Under the pieces are notes generated by a model. The model was not told the origin of the DNA. It saw nothing but the letters and a program-made list of their open reading frames with translations, and did no database searches. Shown here one piece after another: positions 33,848 to 42,028 of a stretch of 64,000 bases of DNA; within the stretch, counting starts at the first letter, position 1; every line of letters begins with the position of its first letter. Origin of the DNA: Syntrophales bacterium (GTDB lineage Bacteria; Desulfobacterota; Syntrophia; Syntrophales; UBA8958); NCBI GenBank assembly GCA_026416455.1, contig JAOAFE010000003.1:143805-207804 (forward strand). The letters run 5' to 3'. The position numbers and the translations under genes are program-made.

Positions 33848-34684
33848 ATGGCTAAAATTCTGAAGAAAGAGGTTATTTCAGATGGAATTTTTCGTATGGA
33901 CATCGAAGCACCGGAGATAGCCCGGCGTAGGAAGGCGGGCCAATTTGTCATTCTACGGCTCAACGAGAAGGGTGAACGGATTCCTCTGACGATAGTGGAT
34001 TCCAATCCTGAAGAGGGTTCGATAACAATAATTTTTCAGGTCGTGGGCCATACGACGGCCCTTCTGTCCCATCTTATCGAAGGGGAAGAAATTCTAGACC
34101 TTCAAGGACCCTTGGGCAATCCGACGGAAATAAAGAATTATGGGCATGCCGTCTGTATCGGCGGAGGTGTAGGGGTAGGAGTCGTTTATCCTATCACAAA
34201 GGCATTAAAAGAAAGTGGTAACCGCGTTACTTCCATTATCGGGGCTCGGAGCAAGGATTTGTTAATTTTAGAAAAGGAGATGGCTGCGATAAGTGATCGC
34301 CTTATCGTTACGACCGACGACGGAAGTTACGGGTTTCGAGGATTTGTCTCTCAGGCCTTGGCGGAGTTATTAGAAAAAGGGGAGAAGATTGATTGCGTCT
34401 TTGCCATCGGACCCGTACCTATGATGAAAGCAGTATCAGAATGCACGAGACCATACGGAATCAAGACTTATGTCAGTTTGAACGCCATTATGGTTGACGG
34501 AACCGGGATGTGTGGTGCATGCCGCGTCTCCGTAGGGGAGCAAACGAAATTTACGTGTGTCGACGGTCCCGAATTCGATGGTCATGAGGTGGATTTTGAT
34601 TTGCTCATGAAGAGGCTGCGCATGTATTGCGAACAAGAAAGAGTTTCATATGAAAGAAATCAGTGTAGGTGTCAAAATGGCTGA
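33848..34684 (+). CDS. nfnA: NfnA/SudB-like flavoprotein (transhydrogenase small subunit)
   Basis: A 278-residue dihydroorotate-dehydrogenase-electron-transfer-like protein: FAD domain with GQFVILRL and LTIVDSNP, NAD domain with CIGGGVGVGVVYP, and [2Fe-2S] motif CGACRVSVG ... C near the C terminus. In Thermotoga and Clostridium NfnA pairs with NfnB to couple NADH, NADPH and ferredoxin. Alternative name: sulfide dehydrogenase beta. The next gene overlaps by 8 bases. Confidence 0.88.
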   Translation: MAKILKKEVISDGIFRMDIEAPEIARRRKAGQFVILRLNEKGERIPLTIVDSNPEEGSITIIFQVVGHTTALLSHLIEGEEILDLQGPLGNPTEIKNYGHAVCIGGGVGVGVVYPITKALKESGNRVTSIIGARSKDLLILEKEMAAISDRLIVTTDDGSYGFRGFVSQALAELLEKGEKIDCVFAIGPVPMMKAVSECTRPYGIKTYVSLNAIMVDGTGMCGACRVSVGEQTKFTCVDGPEFDGHEVDFDLLMKRLRMYCEQERVSYERNQCRCQNG

Positions 34685-36074
34685 TAAGATAAAAATTCCC
34701 CGGCAGCCAATGCCAGAACAGGATCCCTTAATAAGGAGAAAAAATTTCGACGAGGTGCCTCTTGGGTACGATGCGGAGACTGCACAAAAAGAAGCTAGGA
34801 GATGTATCCAGTGTAAAAAGCCAGGCTGTGTCTCCGGTTGCCCAGTCGAGGTGAACATTCCCCTCTTCATTCAACAGATTGCAGAAGGAGACTTCCTGGG
34901 TGCCGCTCATACAATAAAAGAAACCAATAGTTTGCCTGCCATCTGCGGTCGGGTATGCCCTCAGGAAGACCAATGTGAAAAATTCTGCATTTTGGGGAAA
35001 AAGGGAGACCCTGTGGCCATCGGACGGCTGGAACGGTTTGCCGCCGATTACGAAAGGGCACAAGGAAGTGTAGAAATACCCCCAACCTTACCGGCGACGG
35101 GTAAGAAGATAGCCGTCATCGGATCTGGTCCTTCAGGATTAACTATTGCCGGTGACCTGGTAAAGTTGGGTTACGATGTTACCATCTTTGAAGCCTTGCA
35201 TAAACCGGGCGGAGTTTTGATTTATGGCATCCCCGAATTTAGGTTGCCGAAAGCGATTGTCGAGGCGGAAGTTGAATACTTGAAAAAATTAGGTGTTAAA
35301 ATCGAACTAAATTCCGTCATTGGACGTTTGAAAACCATTGACGATCTGTTTTCTGAAGGATATGCGGCCGTGTATATAGCTGTTGGTGCTGGCGCCCCGG
35401 TGTTTATGAATATTCCTGGGGAGAATCTCTTGGGAATCTACTCGGCCAACGAATATCTCACCCGTTCTAATTTGATGAAGGCCTACCTCTTCCCCGATTA
35501 CGATACCCCCATTGTGACAGGAAAGAACGTTGCCGTCATTGGGGGTGGCAATGTGGCGATGGATGCAGTAAGGACAGCTTTGCGTCTAGGAGCGGAGAAT
35601 GCTTATATCGTATATCGAAGGGGGAGAGAGGAAATGCCAGCCCGAAAAGAAGAAATTCACCATGCCGAGGAGGAAGGGGTTCAGTTTCATTTCCTTACCA
35701 CTCCTATTTCTTATTCCGGAGACGAGAATGGTTGGGTTAAGGAGATGACATGCCTAAGGATGGAACTAGGGGAGCCGGATGCCTCCGGTCGCCGGAGTCC
35801 TGTTCCGATCCCGGGCTCTGAGTTTACCCTGGACGTCGACACGGTGGTCGTCGCAATTGGAACACAGGCTAATCCTGTGATACCTTTGACTACACCGGGT
35901 TTAGAAACGAATAAGCGGGGATATATTGTGACTAAGGGAGAAAACGGCGAAACTTCCCGGCCGGGAGTTTATGCGGGAGGGGATATAGTTACGGGTTCGG
36001 CAACCGTCATCCTCGCTATGGGAGCGGGAAAAAGAGCAGCCCGAGCCATTCATGAGTTTCTCTCGAGGAAATAG
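34677..36074 (+). CDS. nfnB: NfnB/SudA/homotetrameric glutamate synthase-like subunit
   Basis: A 465-residue GltD-family protein. N-terminal Cys-rich region (CIQCKKPGCVSGCP; CGRVCPQEDQCEKFC), FAD motif IAVIGSGPSGL (about residue 143) and NAD(P) motif VAVIGGGNVAMDA (about 284). It is the large subunit of Nfn transhydrogenase or an NADPH-dependent glutamate synthase; coupling to nfnA favours Nfn. ATG 34677 overlaps the nfnA stop by 8 bases with AGGTG before it; an ATG at 34650 is less likely. DNA around 35530 nearly repeats the giant HdrA gene around 25619. Confidence 0.9.
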   Translation: MADKIKIPRQPMPEQDPLIRRKNFDEVPLGYDAETAQKEARRCIQCKKPGCVSGCPVEVNIPLFIQQIAEGDFLGAAHTIKETNSLPAICGRVCPQEDQCEKFCILGKKGDPVAIGRLERFAADYERAQGSVEIPPTLPATGKKIAVIGSGPSGLTIAGDLVKLGYDVTIFEALHKPGGVLIYGIPEFRLPKAIVEAEVEYLKKLGVKIELNSVIGRLKTIDDLFSEGYAAVYIAVGAGAPVFMNIPGENLLGIYSANEYLTRSNLMKAYLFPDYDTPIVTGKNVAVIGGGNVAMDAVRTALRLGAENAYIVYRRGREEMPARKEEIHHAEEEGVQFHFLTTPISYSGDENGWVKEMTCLRMELGEPDASGRRSPVPIPGSEFTLDVDTVVVAIGTQANPVIPLTTPGLETNKRGYIVTKGENGETSRPGVYAGGDIVTGSATVILAMGAGKRAARAIHEFLSRK

Positions 36075-36102
36075 TTGTTTTGTAAAATGATTTTTGTATA
36101 AT
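36075..36102 (+). promoter_or_regulatory. Promoter predicting a leaderless mRNA for the ferritin-like gene
   Basis: TTGTTT (36075-36080), 16-base spacer, perfect TATAAT (36097-36102). The ATG at 36109 is 7 bases after the -10 box, where transcription should start, and no Shine-Dalgarno is present. Confidence 0.6.
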
Positions 36103-36108
36103 GTGCCC

Positions 36109-36591
36109 ATGATAGTGGGACTTGATTTGCAAAAAGTAAAAGACATTCTGTCTGTTATGGCTGAGTATGAAGAAGTAATTGCGGCACTTTACTCTGCTTG
36201 TGCAGAAAGATGGGAAGAGGACAAAGAACTGTGGGGCGAGATGGGGAAAGAAGAGATTCTCCATGCTGAACGTATCAGATGGATTTCTCAAGCGCTCGAA
36301 GAAAATCCGCGCCTCTTCGATCTTGGACGGCCCTTCAACCAGGTTGCCATCAGTACGGCTATCGCTGGGGTGAAAAAGCACATAGAAGCAGTTAGAAAGG
36401 GCGCATACACTAGAGATAGAGCCGTTGCTATTGCCCGTGATATAGAGCAGTCTATCTTAGAATCCCGCTATCTGGAAATGCTAAAGACAACAAACATAGA
36501 ATATCTTGAAGTTATGAATAGCATAGCCCAAGATACTGCTAGACATAGACACACTATTCAAAAAAAACTAGAAGAAATAATCAGACCGTAA
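36109..36591 (+). CDS. Ferritin-like (rubrerythrin/Dps-type) di-iron protein
   Basis: A 160-residue all-helical protein. Putative iron ligands fall in EYEEVIAALY (helix 1), EEILHAERI (ExxxH-like, helix 2), EQSILESRYLEM (helix 3) and DTARHRHTI (helix 4), the four-helix ferritin-like pattern. No rubredoxin domain is present. A role in peroxide or oxygen detoxification or sensing is inferred. It overlaps the convergent ODP-type gene by 11 bases. The ATG at 36109 is chosen over an upstream TTG that lies in the -10 region. Confidence 0.78.
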   Translation: MIVGLDLQKVKDILSVMAEYEEVIAALYSACAERWEEDKELWGEMGKEEILHAERIRWISQALEENPRLFDLGRPFNQVAISTAIAGVKKHIEAVRKGAYTRDRAVAIARDIEQSILESRYLEMLKTTNIEYLEVMNSIAQDTARHRHTIQKKLEEIIRP

Positions 36592-37381
36592 TTCCGTCGA
36601 TTCCAACCCCCTTTAAGTTTTTTAATTGTTTGATGAGGTAATCGATTACTTTTTTGTTTTTTATTAAACTTCCATGCTGTGGAGCAATCAATCTAGCGTC
36701 GAGTTTCTCTATTGTCTCTAGAGCAAATCGCAAAGATTTTTCTGAAGGCATGACGGTACGATGGAATTCGAAAATTTCTCGTAGAGGACACTCGTCACAT
36801 AAATCTATCTTTTCGCATGTATAACAGTTTTCTTTCAGTTCCAGGTATAGGTTCCAATCTTTAGATGTGCTTCCAAACAGATCACTGGAAAACAAAGTAC
36901 CTGTTTGAATGTCATAAGTAACAAAGTTCCCAGCAGTATGGGCGTACGGTGTTGGGTAAAACTTAAGAACCCGGTTCCCAATTTTGAATCCTTCGGGGTA
37001 ATCAACGATGGATTTTAAGAGATGTCTTTTATCGCGTTCGATATAAAAACTAACAAATGTATTATTTTTTGGGTCCGAGAGGATTTTCAAGTTTGGATTG
37101 TTGCACATGTCAATCATGTGGAGAATGGATCCGCATAGATCTGGATCTGCATGATGGTAGATCAGGGTTGAAATCTGCCCCGGAGAAATACCTGTTTGCA
37201 GTATTTTGAGCATTACGATAGCGAAATCGGGACGACTGCCAGCATCTATGATGGCCGCATCTCCGTTATCCACGATCAGATATGGATTACAATGCAGATG
37301 GGATGCGGGATCGTTGTAACCCACCCAGAAAATGCCTGAAGCTACTTCCACTGGTCGATTATAATTTCTCTTCTCTGACAC
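36581..37381 (-). CDS. ODP-type di-iron metallo-beta-lactamase-fold protein with a four-Cys knuckle
   Basis: A 266-residue protein like the beta-lactamase domain of flavodiiron proteins (oxygen-binding di-iron protein, ODP, family), lacking flavodoxin. Metal-site residues: HHADPDLCG (HxDxD, where flavodiirons have HxExDH), PYAHTAGN, FSSDLFGS, APQHGS. Residues about 190-202 add CYTCEKIDLCDEC (C-x2-C-x5-C-x2-C), not part of the standard fold, which may bind Zn, Fe or Fe-S. ODP proteins in other bacteria sense oxygen. It overlaps the upstream adenylate cyclase gene by 23 bases. Confidence 0.85.
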   Translation of the reverse strand: MSEKRNYNRPVEVASGIFWVGYNDPASHLHCNPYLIVDNGDAAIIDAGSRPDFAIVMLKILQTGISPGQISTLIYHHADPDLCGSILHMIDMCNNPNLKILSDPKNNTFVSFYIERDKRHLLKSIVDYPEGFKIGNRVLKFYPTPYAHTAGNFVTYDIQTGTLFSSDLFGSTSKDWNLYLELKENCYTCEKIDLCDECPLREIFEFHRTVMPSEKSLRFALETIEKLDARLIAPQHGSLIKNKKVIDYLIKQLKNLKGVGIDGITV

Positions 37382-38201
37382 CGGGTTCCTCTTTCACTAT
37401 ATAAGCAGCCATTTTTCCTTTGGCTTTAAGGGCAATTTTTCCTCTCGGTTCAAATGAAAATTTTCCCCGAGATTGAAGATAGGTAGACTCAGAAACGTTA
37501 ATTCGGCTAGGTATACCAGCGGATTCGAAGCGAGCCGCTATGTTGACATCATCACCAAAAACGTCAAATTGCATCCTTTCTTTCCCCACAACCCCACCGA
37601 TTACCCGGCCGCTGTGTATGCCAATTCTCATTTCCACGTCTTCTCCCAGTGATTCATTTATTTCTCTAAGTGAACGCAGGATTTCTTGGGCGCTCTCAAT
37701 CGCTCTTTCAGCATGATTCGAGAGGGGTACTGGAGCACCAAAGACTGCCATATAGGCGTCGCCTATCGTTTTTATCTTATTACCACCCTTCATATTTACG
37801 ATCGCATCAATTCTCTGGAACAGTATATCGAGAAAATTGATCAATTCCTCATGAGTTTTCCTTTCGGCGAGTTTGGTAAATCCCACGAGGTCGGAAAAAA
37901 GAATGGTGCAGTCGAAAAAACGAGGACTATAGTGGCCAAAACTTTTTATTTCTTCTACAACAGGGGAAGGAAGGGTATTTTTAAGAAGGGAATCGACTCT
38001 CTTCTCAAGCTCTACGTAACCGGCAATCAGCTCCTTGAGGAGACGCTTCTGTAAATAGTCGTCTTGCGTACGGGAAAAGGAATTTAGATATTCTATCAAT
38101 AGGGCATTTCTTGTTTCGTCATCCTCTACGATACGGCAAAATTCTGGGCTAATGAGATTTCCATCTACCATCTTTTGGCTTTCGATTGGATTTTTAAACA
38201 A
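37359..38201 (-). CDS. Class III adenylate cyclase
   Basis: A 280-residue soluble cyclase. An N-terminal helical region (about 1-90) is followed by the catalytic domain with FSDLVGFT (first metal Asp), KTIGDAYMAVFG (purine Lys and second metal Asp), FDVFGDDVNIAARFES (adenine-selecting Asp, transition-state Asn and Arg). All key residues are present, so cAMP synthesis is expected. Start is TTG at 38201 with GGAG 8 bases before it; an ATG at 38171 has a weaker site. The overlap with the ODP-type gene suggests one functional unit. Confidence 0.9.
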   Translation of the reverse strand: MFKNPIESQKMVDGNLISPEFCRIVEDDETRNALLIEYLNSFSRTQDDYLQKRLLKELIAGYVELEKRVDSLLKNTLPSPVVEEIKSFGHYSPRFFDCTILFSDLVGFTKLAERKTHEELINFLDILFQRIDAIVNMKGGNKIKTIGDAYMAVFGAPVPLSNHAERAIESAQEILRSLREINESLGEDVEMRIGIHSGRVIGGVVGKERMQFDVFGDDVNIAARFESAGIPSRINVSESTYLQSRGKFSFEPRGKIALKAKGKMAAYIVKEEPGVREEKL

Positions 38202-38243
38202 AAGAATATCTCCATAGACCTATCCTTGTCAAGGAAAGCCATT

Positions 38244-38274
38244 AAAAAAGGGGGATTCCAATTGACCCCCCCTT
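38244..38274 (-). terminator. Terminator of the atpZ-atpI-atpB operon
   Basis: On the minus strand AAGGGGG and CCCCCTT pair across a 13-base loop and are followed by TTTT. It lies 18 bases after the atpB stop. Confidence 0.8.
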
Positions 38275-38291
38275 GAAGCACAAGCTAGCGA

Positions 38292-38951
38292 TCAATGATG
38301 TTCTTCCATGGCACCGGCAATATACATCATGGAAAGGAGCATGAAGACCAAGGTCTGGATGAAACATACGAATAATTTTAATACTAACACGGGAAGCGGT
38401 ACGAGAAGAGGCACCAAAAAGGCAATGACGAGTAGCACGATATGACCACCTTCGATGTTACCGAAAAGACGGAAGGTAAGGGATACGGGACGTGCGATAT
38501 GGCTTACTAGTTCAATAGGGATCATGATCGGGGCAAGCCATGGGCTCGGGCCTACAAATTGTTTTAAATATTTTATCCCATGGACCTTAACACCGACGAT
38601 ATGAGTAAGAAAGAACACGATGAGTGCCATCGCCAGGTTGGTGTTGAGATTCGCCGTCGGTGAGTCAAAACCCGGGATGAGGCCAAGCACGTTGGATGTG
38701 AAGATGAAAAGACCAATGGTGGCAATGAGAGCGAAAAATCTTTTTCCTTCCGGGCCCATAGTATCAACGAGCAAATTATGCAGAGCTTCTACCACAACTT
38801 CCATTACGTTTTGGGCTGAGCCTGGTTTCACATTAAGACGTCTCGTCGCTAAAAATGAAATCAGAATGAGAAAGAGCATCACTAACCATGTATAGCTCAC
38901 ATGAATAGGTATGGACGGGAAGGCAAGCTGCAAAAAAGACAAGGCATGCAT
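38292..38951 (-). CDS. atpB: F0F1 ATP synthase subunit a
   Basis: A 219-residue subunit a with five to six membrane helices. The essential Arg is in SLTFRLFGN (about residue 165), with HIARPVS before it and [11 protein letters not shown] in an earlier helix. It forms the proton half-channels against the c-ring. It is on the short side for the family. atpI lies 2 bases upstream. Confidence 0.95.
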   Translation of the reverse strand: MHALSFLQLAFPSIPIHVSYTWLVMLFLILISFLATRRLNVKPGSAQNVMEVVVEALHNLLVDTMGPEGKRFFALIATIGLFIFTSNVLGLIPGFDSPTANLNTNLAMALIVFFLTHIVGVKVHGIKYLKQFVGPSPWLAPIMIPIELVSHIARPVSLTFRLFGNIEGGHIVLLVIAFLVPLLVPLPVLVLKLFVCFIQTLVFMLLSMMYIAGAMEEHH

Positions 38952-38953
38952 TT

Positions 38954-39349
38954 TTAATTGACCTCCTCAGGGCAGTTTTTTTTTGCCGTAAGTACAATGG
39001 CAGTGAGAATAAAGTTAATGAGCAGGATGGAAAGTCCAATCAAAAGTCCTATTATGTTCAGAAACTGGGCTTTTATGATGAAGTATAGGATCACCGCCGT
39101 CACACCAAATCTAATATAATATTTGAACATAACACGCGACTTGGCGCGCTCATTCAGTTTACGGAAGATCTTTCTTAAATCATGCTTTAGCCAATAGAAA
39201 TTGAGAATGCTGATGAGACCCCCAACTATGACCCCCAGAGTGAAAGCGTCCGACATGAACAGGAAACTCAAAAGGGTCAAACTTCCGAGGATTATCCAGC
39301 TTGAAAGATCAAGCCTTCTGAGGAAGGGGTCTTTTTCTATGAGGCTCAC
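38954..39349 (-). CDS. atpI: ATP synthase subunit I (AtpI-like)
   Basis: A 131-residue protein with four hydrophobic helices of the ATP-synt_I family, which assists c-ring assembly. It overlaps the end of atpZ by 41 bases and ends 2 bases before atpB. Family recognised by position and hydropathy pattern ([16 protein letters not shown]). Confidence 0.82.
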   Translation of the reverse strand: MSLIEKDPFLRRLDLSSWIILGSLTLLSFLFMSDAFTLGVIVGGLISILNFYWLKHDLRKIFRKLNERAKSRVMFKYYIRFGVTAVILYFIIKAQFLNIIGLLIGLSILLINFILTAIVLTAKKNCPEEVN

Positions 39350-39581
39350 TTTTCACCGACCGGATGATATTTTCCTCATCTTTAAAGTGCTTCTTAATGA
39401 GCGTATATAGGCTTCTAAAGCCTGCCGCAATACCCATAAGCAGGAAGAGGAATGTGAAAAAAGGCGAGGTTCCCATTTGATTGTCCAGCCATCGGCCGAA
39501 AAACAAACCGCCAAAGATGGCAAGGACCATGGCGAAACCCACACTCGATGCATAAGCCAGATTATTATAATTTTTTTTCAT
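39309..39581 (-). CDS. atpZ: AtpZ/AtpI-family protein
   Basis: A 90-residue protein with two membrane helices: ASSVGFAMVLAIFGGLFFGRWLD and a second around FLFLLMGIAAGFRSLY. The GRWLD motif is typical of AtpZ, a Mg/Ca-related or assembly partner of F0. RBS is GGGAGGTG, which lies beside a short palindrome (CCTGCC-G-GGCAGG). Confidence 0.82.
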   Translation of the reverse strand: MKKNYNNLAYASSVGFAMVLAIFGGLFFGRWLDNQMGTSPFFTFLFLLMGIAAGFRSLYTLIKKHFKDEENIIRSVKSEPHRKRPLPQKA

Positions 39582-39672
39582 AATCCGGCACCTCCCTGCC
39601 GGGCAGGCTCATACCATTTAAAGTGGGTGAAGTCAACGGTAATTTGCCGCCATAGTTGCATCGGATTTTCTC

Positions 39673-40698
39673 TTATGGTGCAATTCCATAAAAATCCAAA
39701 TACCAATCTACGAATCTTTTGATGCCCTCCTCGATGGGAGTGGAAGGGCGAAAACCTATCTCTGCCATCAGGTCTGAAACGTCGGCACAGGTGACGGGAA
39801 CATCCCCCGGCTGCATGGGAAGTAGATTTTTCTTGGCCACTTTGCCTAAGTTTTTTTCGAGACATTCAATGAAGGTCAGCAAATCAACGGGAGAGTTATT
39901 TCCTATGTTGTATATCCGATAAGGGGCAAAGCTCGAAGCCGGGTCCGGGCACATTCCTGTCCAGTCGGGGTTGGGAGAGGGAAACTTGCCCATCACCCTT
40001 ATTACTCCCTCGATGATATCGTCTATATAGGTGAAGTCCCGTTTCATTTCGCCATAGTTATATATATCGATCGGAGATCCTTCGAGAATGGCTCGGGTAA
40101 AGATGAAAAGAGCCATGTCCGGACGACCCCAGGGACCGTAGACGGTAAAGAACCTTAAACCCGTTGACGGGATACCGTAAAGAGCAGCATAGGTATGGGC
40201 CATAAGTTCGTTGGCCTTTTTCGTTGCCGCATATAGGCTTATCGGATGGTCTACATTGTCATGGACGGAAAAGGGAAAACGCGTGTTGGCACCGTATACT
40301 GAACTGGAAGATGCAAAGACGAGATGCTTAACCTGGCTGTGTCGGCACCCCTCGAGAATGTTGAGGAATCCTTTTAAATTAGAGTCAATATAGGTATGAG
40401 GGTGGGTAATGGAATACCGAACTCCCGCTTGGGCTGCCAAATGTACCACTATTTCCGGTCTTGTTTTTGAGAAAAAATCCATGATCACTTCTGTTTCTGC
40501 GATATCGATCCGGTGAAAAGAAAAAGATGGGTACTTCTCTAACCTCTTAAGCCTGGCTTCCTTCAACCGAACGTCATAGTAAGCATTCAGATTATCCACG
40601 CCGAAGACAGAAAATCCCTCTTGAAGTAGTCTCTCACATAGATGATAGCCGATAAAACCTGCTGCTCCTGTAACGAGAATTGGTTCCGGTAGTGTCAC
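39673..40698 (-). CDS. UDP-glucuronate 4-epimerase-like NAD-dependent epimerase
   Basis: A 341-residue extended SDR. NAD motif GAAGFIG (residues 11-17), catalytic YAATKK, and the RFFTVYGPWGRPDMA signature typical of UDP-glucuronate 4-epimerases. It would provide UDP-galacturonate or a related acidic sugar for surface polysaccharide. Start is GTG with GGAGG 7 bases upstream, overlapping the end of the dehydrogenase gene region. Pairs with the sugar dehydrogenase at 40700-42019. Confidence 0.88.
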   Translation of the reverse strand: MTLPEPILVTGAAGFIGYHLCERLLQEGFSVFGVDNLNAYYDVRLKEARLKRLEKYPSFSFHRIDIAETEVIMDFFSKTRPEIVVHLAAQAGVRYSITHPHTYIDSNLKGFLNILEGCRHSQVKHLVFASSSSVYGANTRFPFSVHDNVDHPISLYAATKKANELMAHTYAALYGIPSTGLRFFTVYGPWGRPDMALFIFTRAILEGSPIDIYNYGEMKRDFTYIDDIIEGVIRVMGKFPSPNPDWTGMCPDPASSFAPYRIYNIGNNSPVDLLTFIECLEKNLGKVAKKNLLPMQPGDVPVTCADVSDLMAEIGFRPSTPIEEGIKRFVDWYLDFYGIAP

Positions 40699-40699
40699 G

Positions 40700-42019
40700 C
40701 TACAACCTCCAGTAAGGGAGACCCAAGTCTTGTACCTCTTTTGGGTCTAATATACCTTTAACATCTACTATCACGGGGTGAGCATCCCGACCCCAGCGAG
40801 CCATTTCTGTTGGTTTAATTGTTTTATAAAATTCATGTGCGACGGCGACCACAATCCCGTCTAAATCTTTTACCTCCGATAATACCACTGTTTTTATTCC
40901 ATACGTTTTATTTATTTCCCTTGGGTCGGCTAAGGGATCGTGCACAAAGACCTTAATACCGTATCCTTCAAGCTCTTTGACAATGTCTATCACCCTTGTA
41001 TTTCGGATATCGGTGATGTTTTCTTTAAACGTGAACCCTAAGATTAGAATACGAGCATCCCGTACCGGTTTTCCTTCGCTTATGAGCATTTTCACCGTCC
41101 GTTCGGCCACGTATTTGCCCATATTGTCATTGATCCGTCTGCCCGCTAGTATAACCTCTGGATGGTATCCAACCATCTCCGCTTTATAGGTTAGGTAGTA
41201 GGGATCGACACCGATGCAGTGGCCACCGACGAGACCGGGTCGGAAAGGAAGAAAGTTCCACTTCGTACCCGCGGCTGCCAAGACTTCCAAGGTGTCCAGG
41301 CCCAACCGATGGAAAATAATGGCCAGCTCGTTCATCAAGGCGATGTTTAAGTCGCGTTGGACGTTTTCGATCACCTTGGCGGCCTCAGCGACTCGAATGG
41401 ATGATGCCTCAAAGACGCCCGCCTTCACCACTGTACCGTAAATTTGGGTCAAAAAATGTCTGGTGTGTGGGTCGGAGGCGGATACGATTTTGGTGACATT
41501 CTCTAAGGTGTGTTTTTTATCCCCTGGATTAATTCGCTCCGGTGAATATCCGACAGTGAAACCGGCACCGAGCCTGAGATTAGATTCCTGTTCCAGAATA
41601 GGAACACAAATCTCCTCCGTCACTCCCGGGTAAACGGTAGATTCATATACTACACAAGAACCTGTCTGCATCATTTTCCCGACCATGGTAGTTGCGGAGA
41701 TTAAGGCATTTAGATCGGGAATTTTGGCTGCCGTAACGGGTGTGGGGACGGTTACGATCAAGAGTCGACATTCCCGTAAGGCCTGGGGATCATTTGTATA
41801 AGTGATACTAACTTCTTTTAAATCCGAAGAGCTTAATTCTCCAGTCGTATCTATACCTTGAGAAAGTTCCAGTAGGCGTTCTTTTTTTATATCGTATCCC
41901 GTAACGGAGAAATGGCGCGCCAAATGCACGGCTAAAGGAAGCCCGACATAGCCTAGACCAATAATCGCAATTTTCTCCTTTTTTTCTATGAAATCATCGT
42001 AATTAAGTCGTATCTCCAT
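40700..42019 (-). CDS. UDP-N-acetylhexosamine/UDP-sugar dehydrogenase (WbpO/TviB-like)
   Basis: A 439-residue nucleotide-sugar dehydrogenase. NAD motif IIGLGYVGLPLA (about 19-30), YESTVYPGVTEE, catalytic-Cys motif GGHCIGVDPYYL (about 265-276), and C-terminal UDP-binding domain. TGYDIKKERL and the YSPERINPGD motif favour the UDP-N-acetyl-galactosamine/glucosamine dehydrogenase group over UDP-glucose dehydrogenase. Function is in capsule or O-antigen uronic acid supply. The epimerase follows directly. Confidence 0.9.
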   Translation of the reverse strand: MEIRLNYDDFIEKKEKIAIIGLGYVGLPLAVHLARHFSVTGYDIKKERLLELSQGIDTTGELSSSDLKEVSITYTNDPQALRECRLLIVTVPTPVTAAKIPDLNALISATTMVGKMMQTGSCVVYESTVYPGVTEEICVPILEQESNLRLGAGFTVGYSPERINPGDKKHTLENVTKIVSASDPHTRHFLTQIYGTVVKAGVFEASSIRVAEAAKVIENVQRDLNIALMNELAIIFHRLGLDTLEVLAAAGTKWNFLPFRPGLVGGHCIGVDPYYLTYKAEMVGYHPEVILAGRRINDNMGKYVAERTVKMLISEGKPVRDARILILGFTFKENITDIRNTRVIDIVKELEGYGIKVFVHDPLADPREINKTYGIKTVVLSEVKDLDGIVVAVAHEFYKTIKPTEMARWGRDAHPVIVDVKGILDPKEVQDLGLPYWRL

Positions 42020-42028
42020 AAATCGGTC

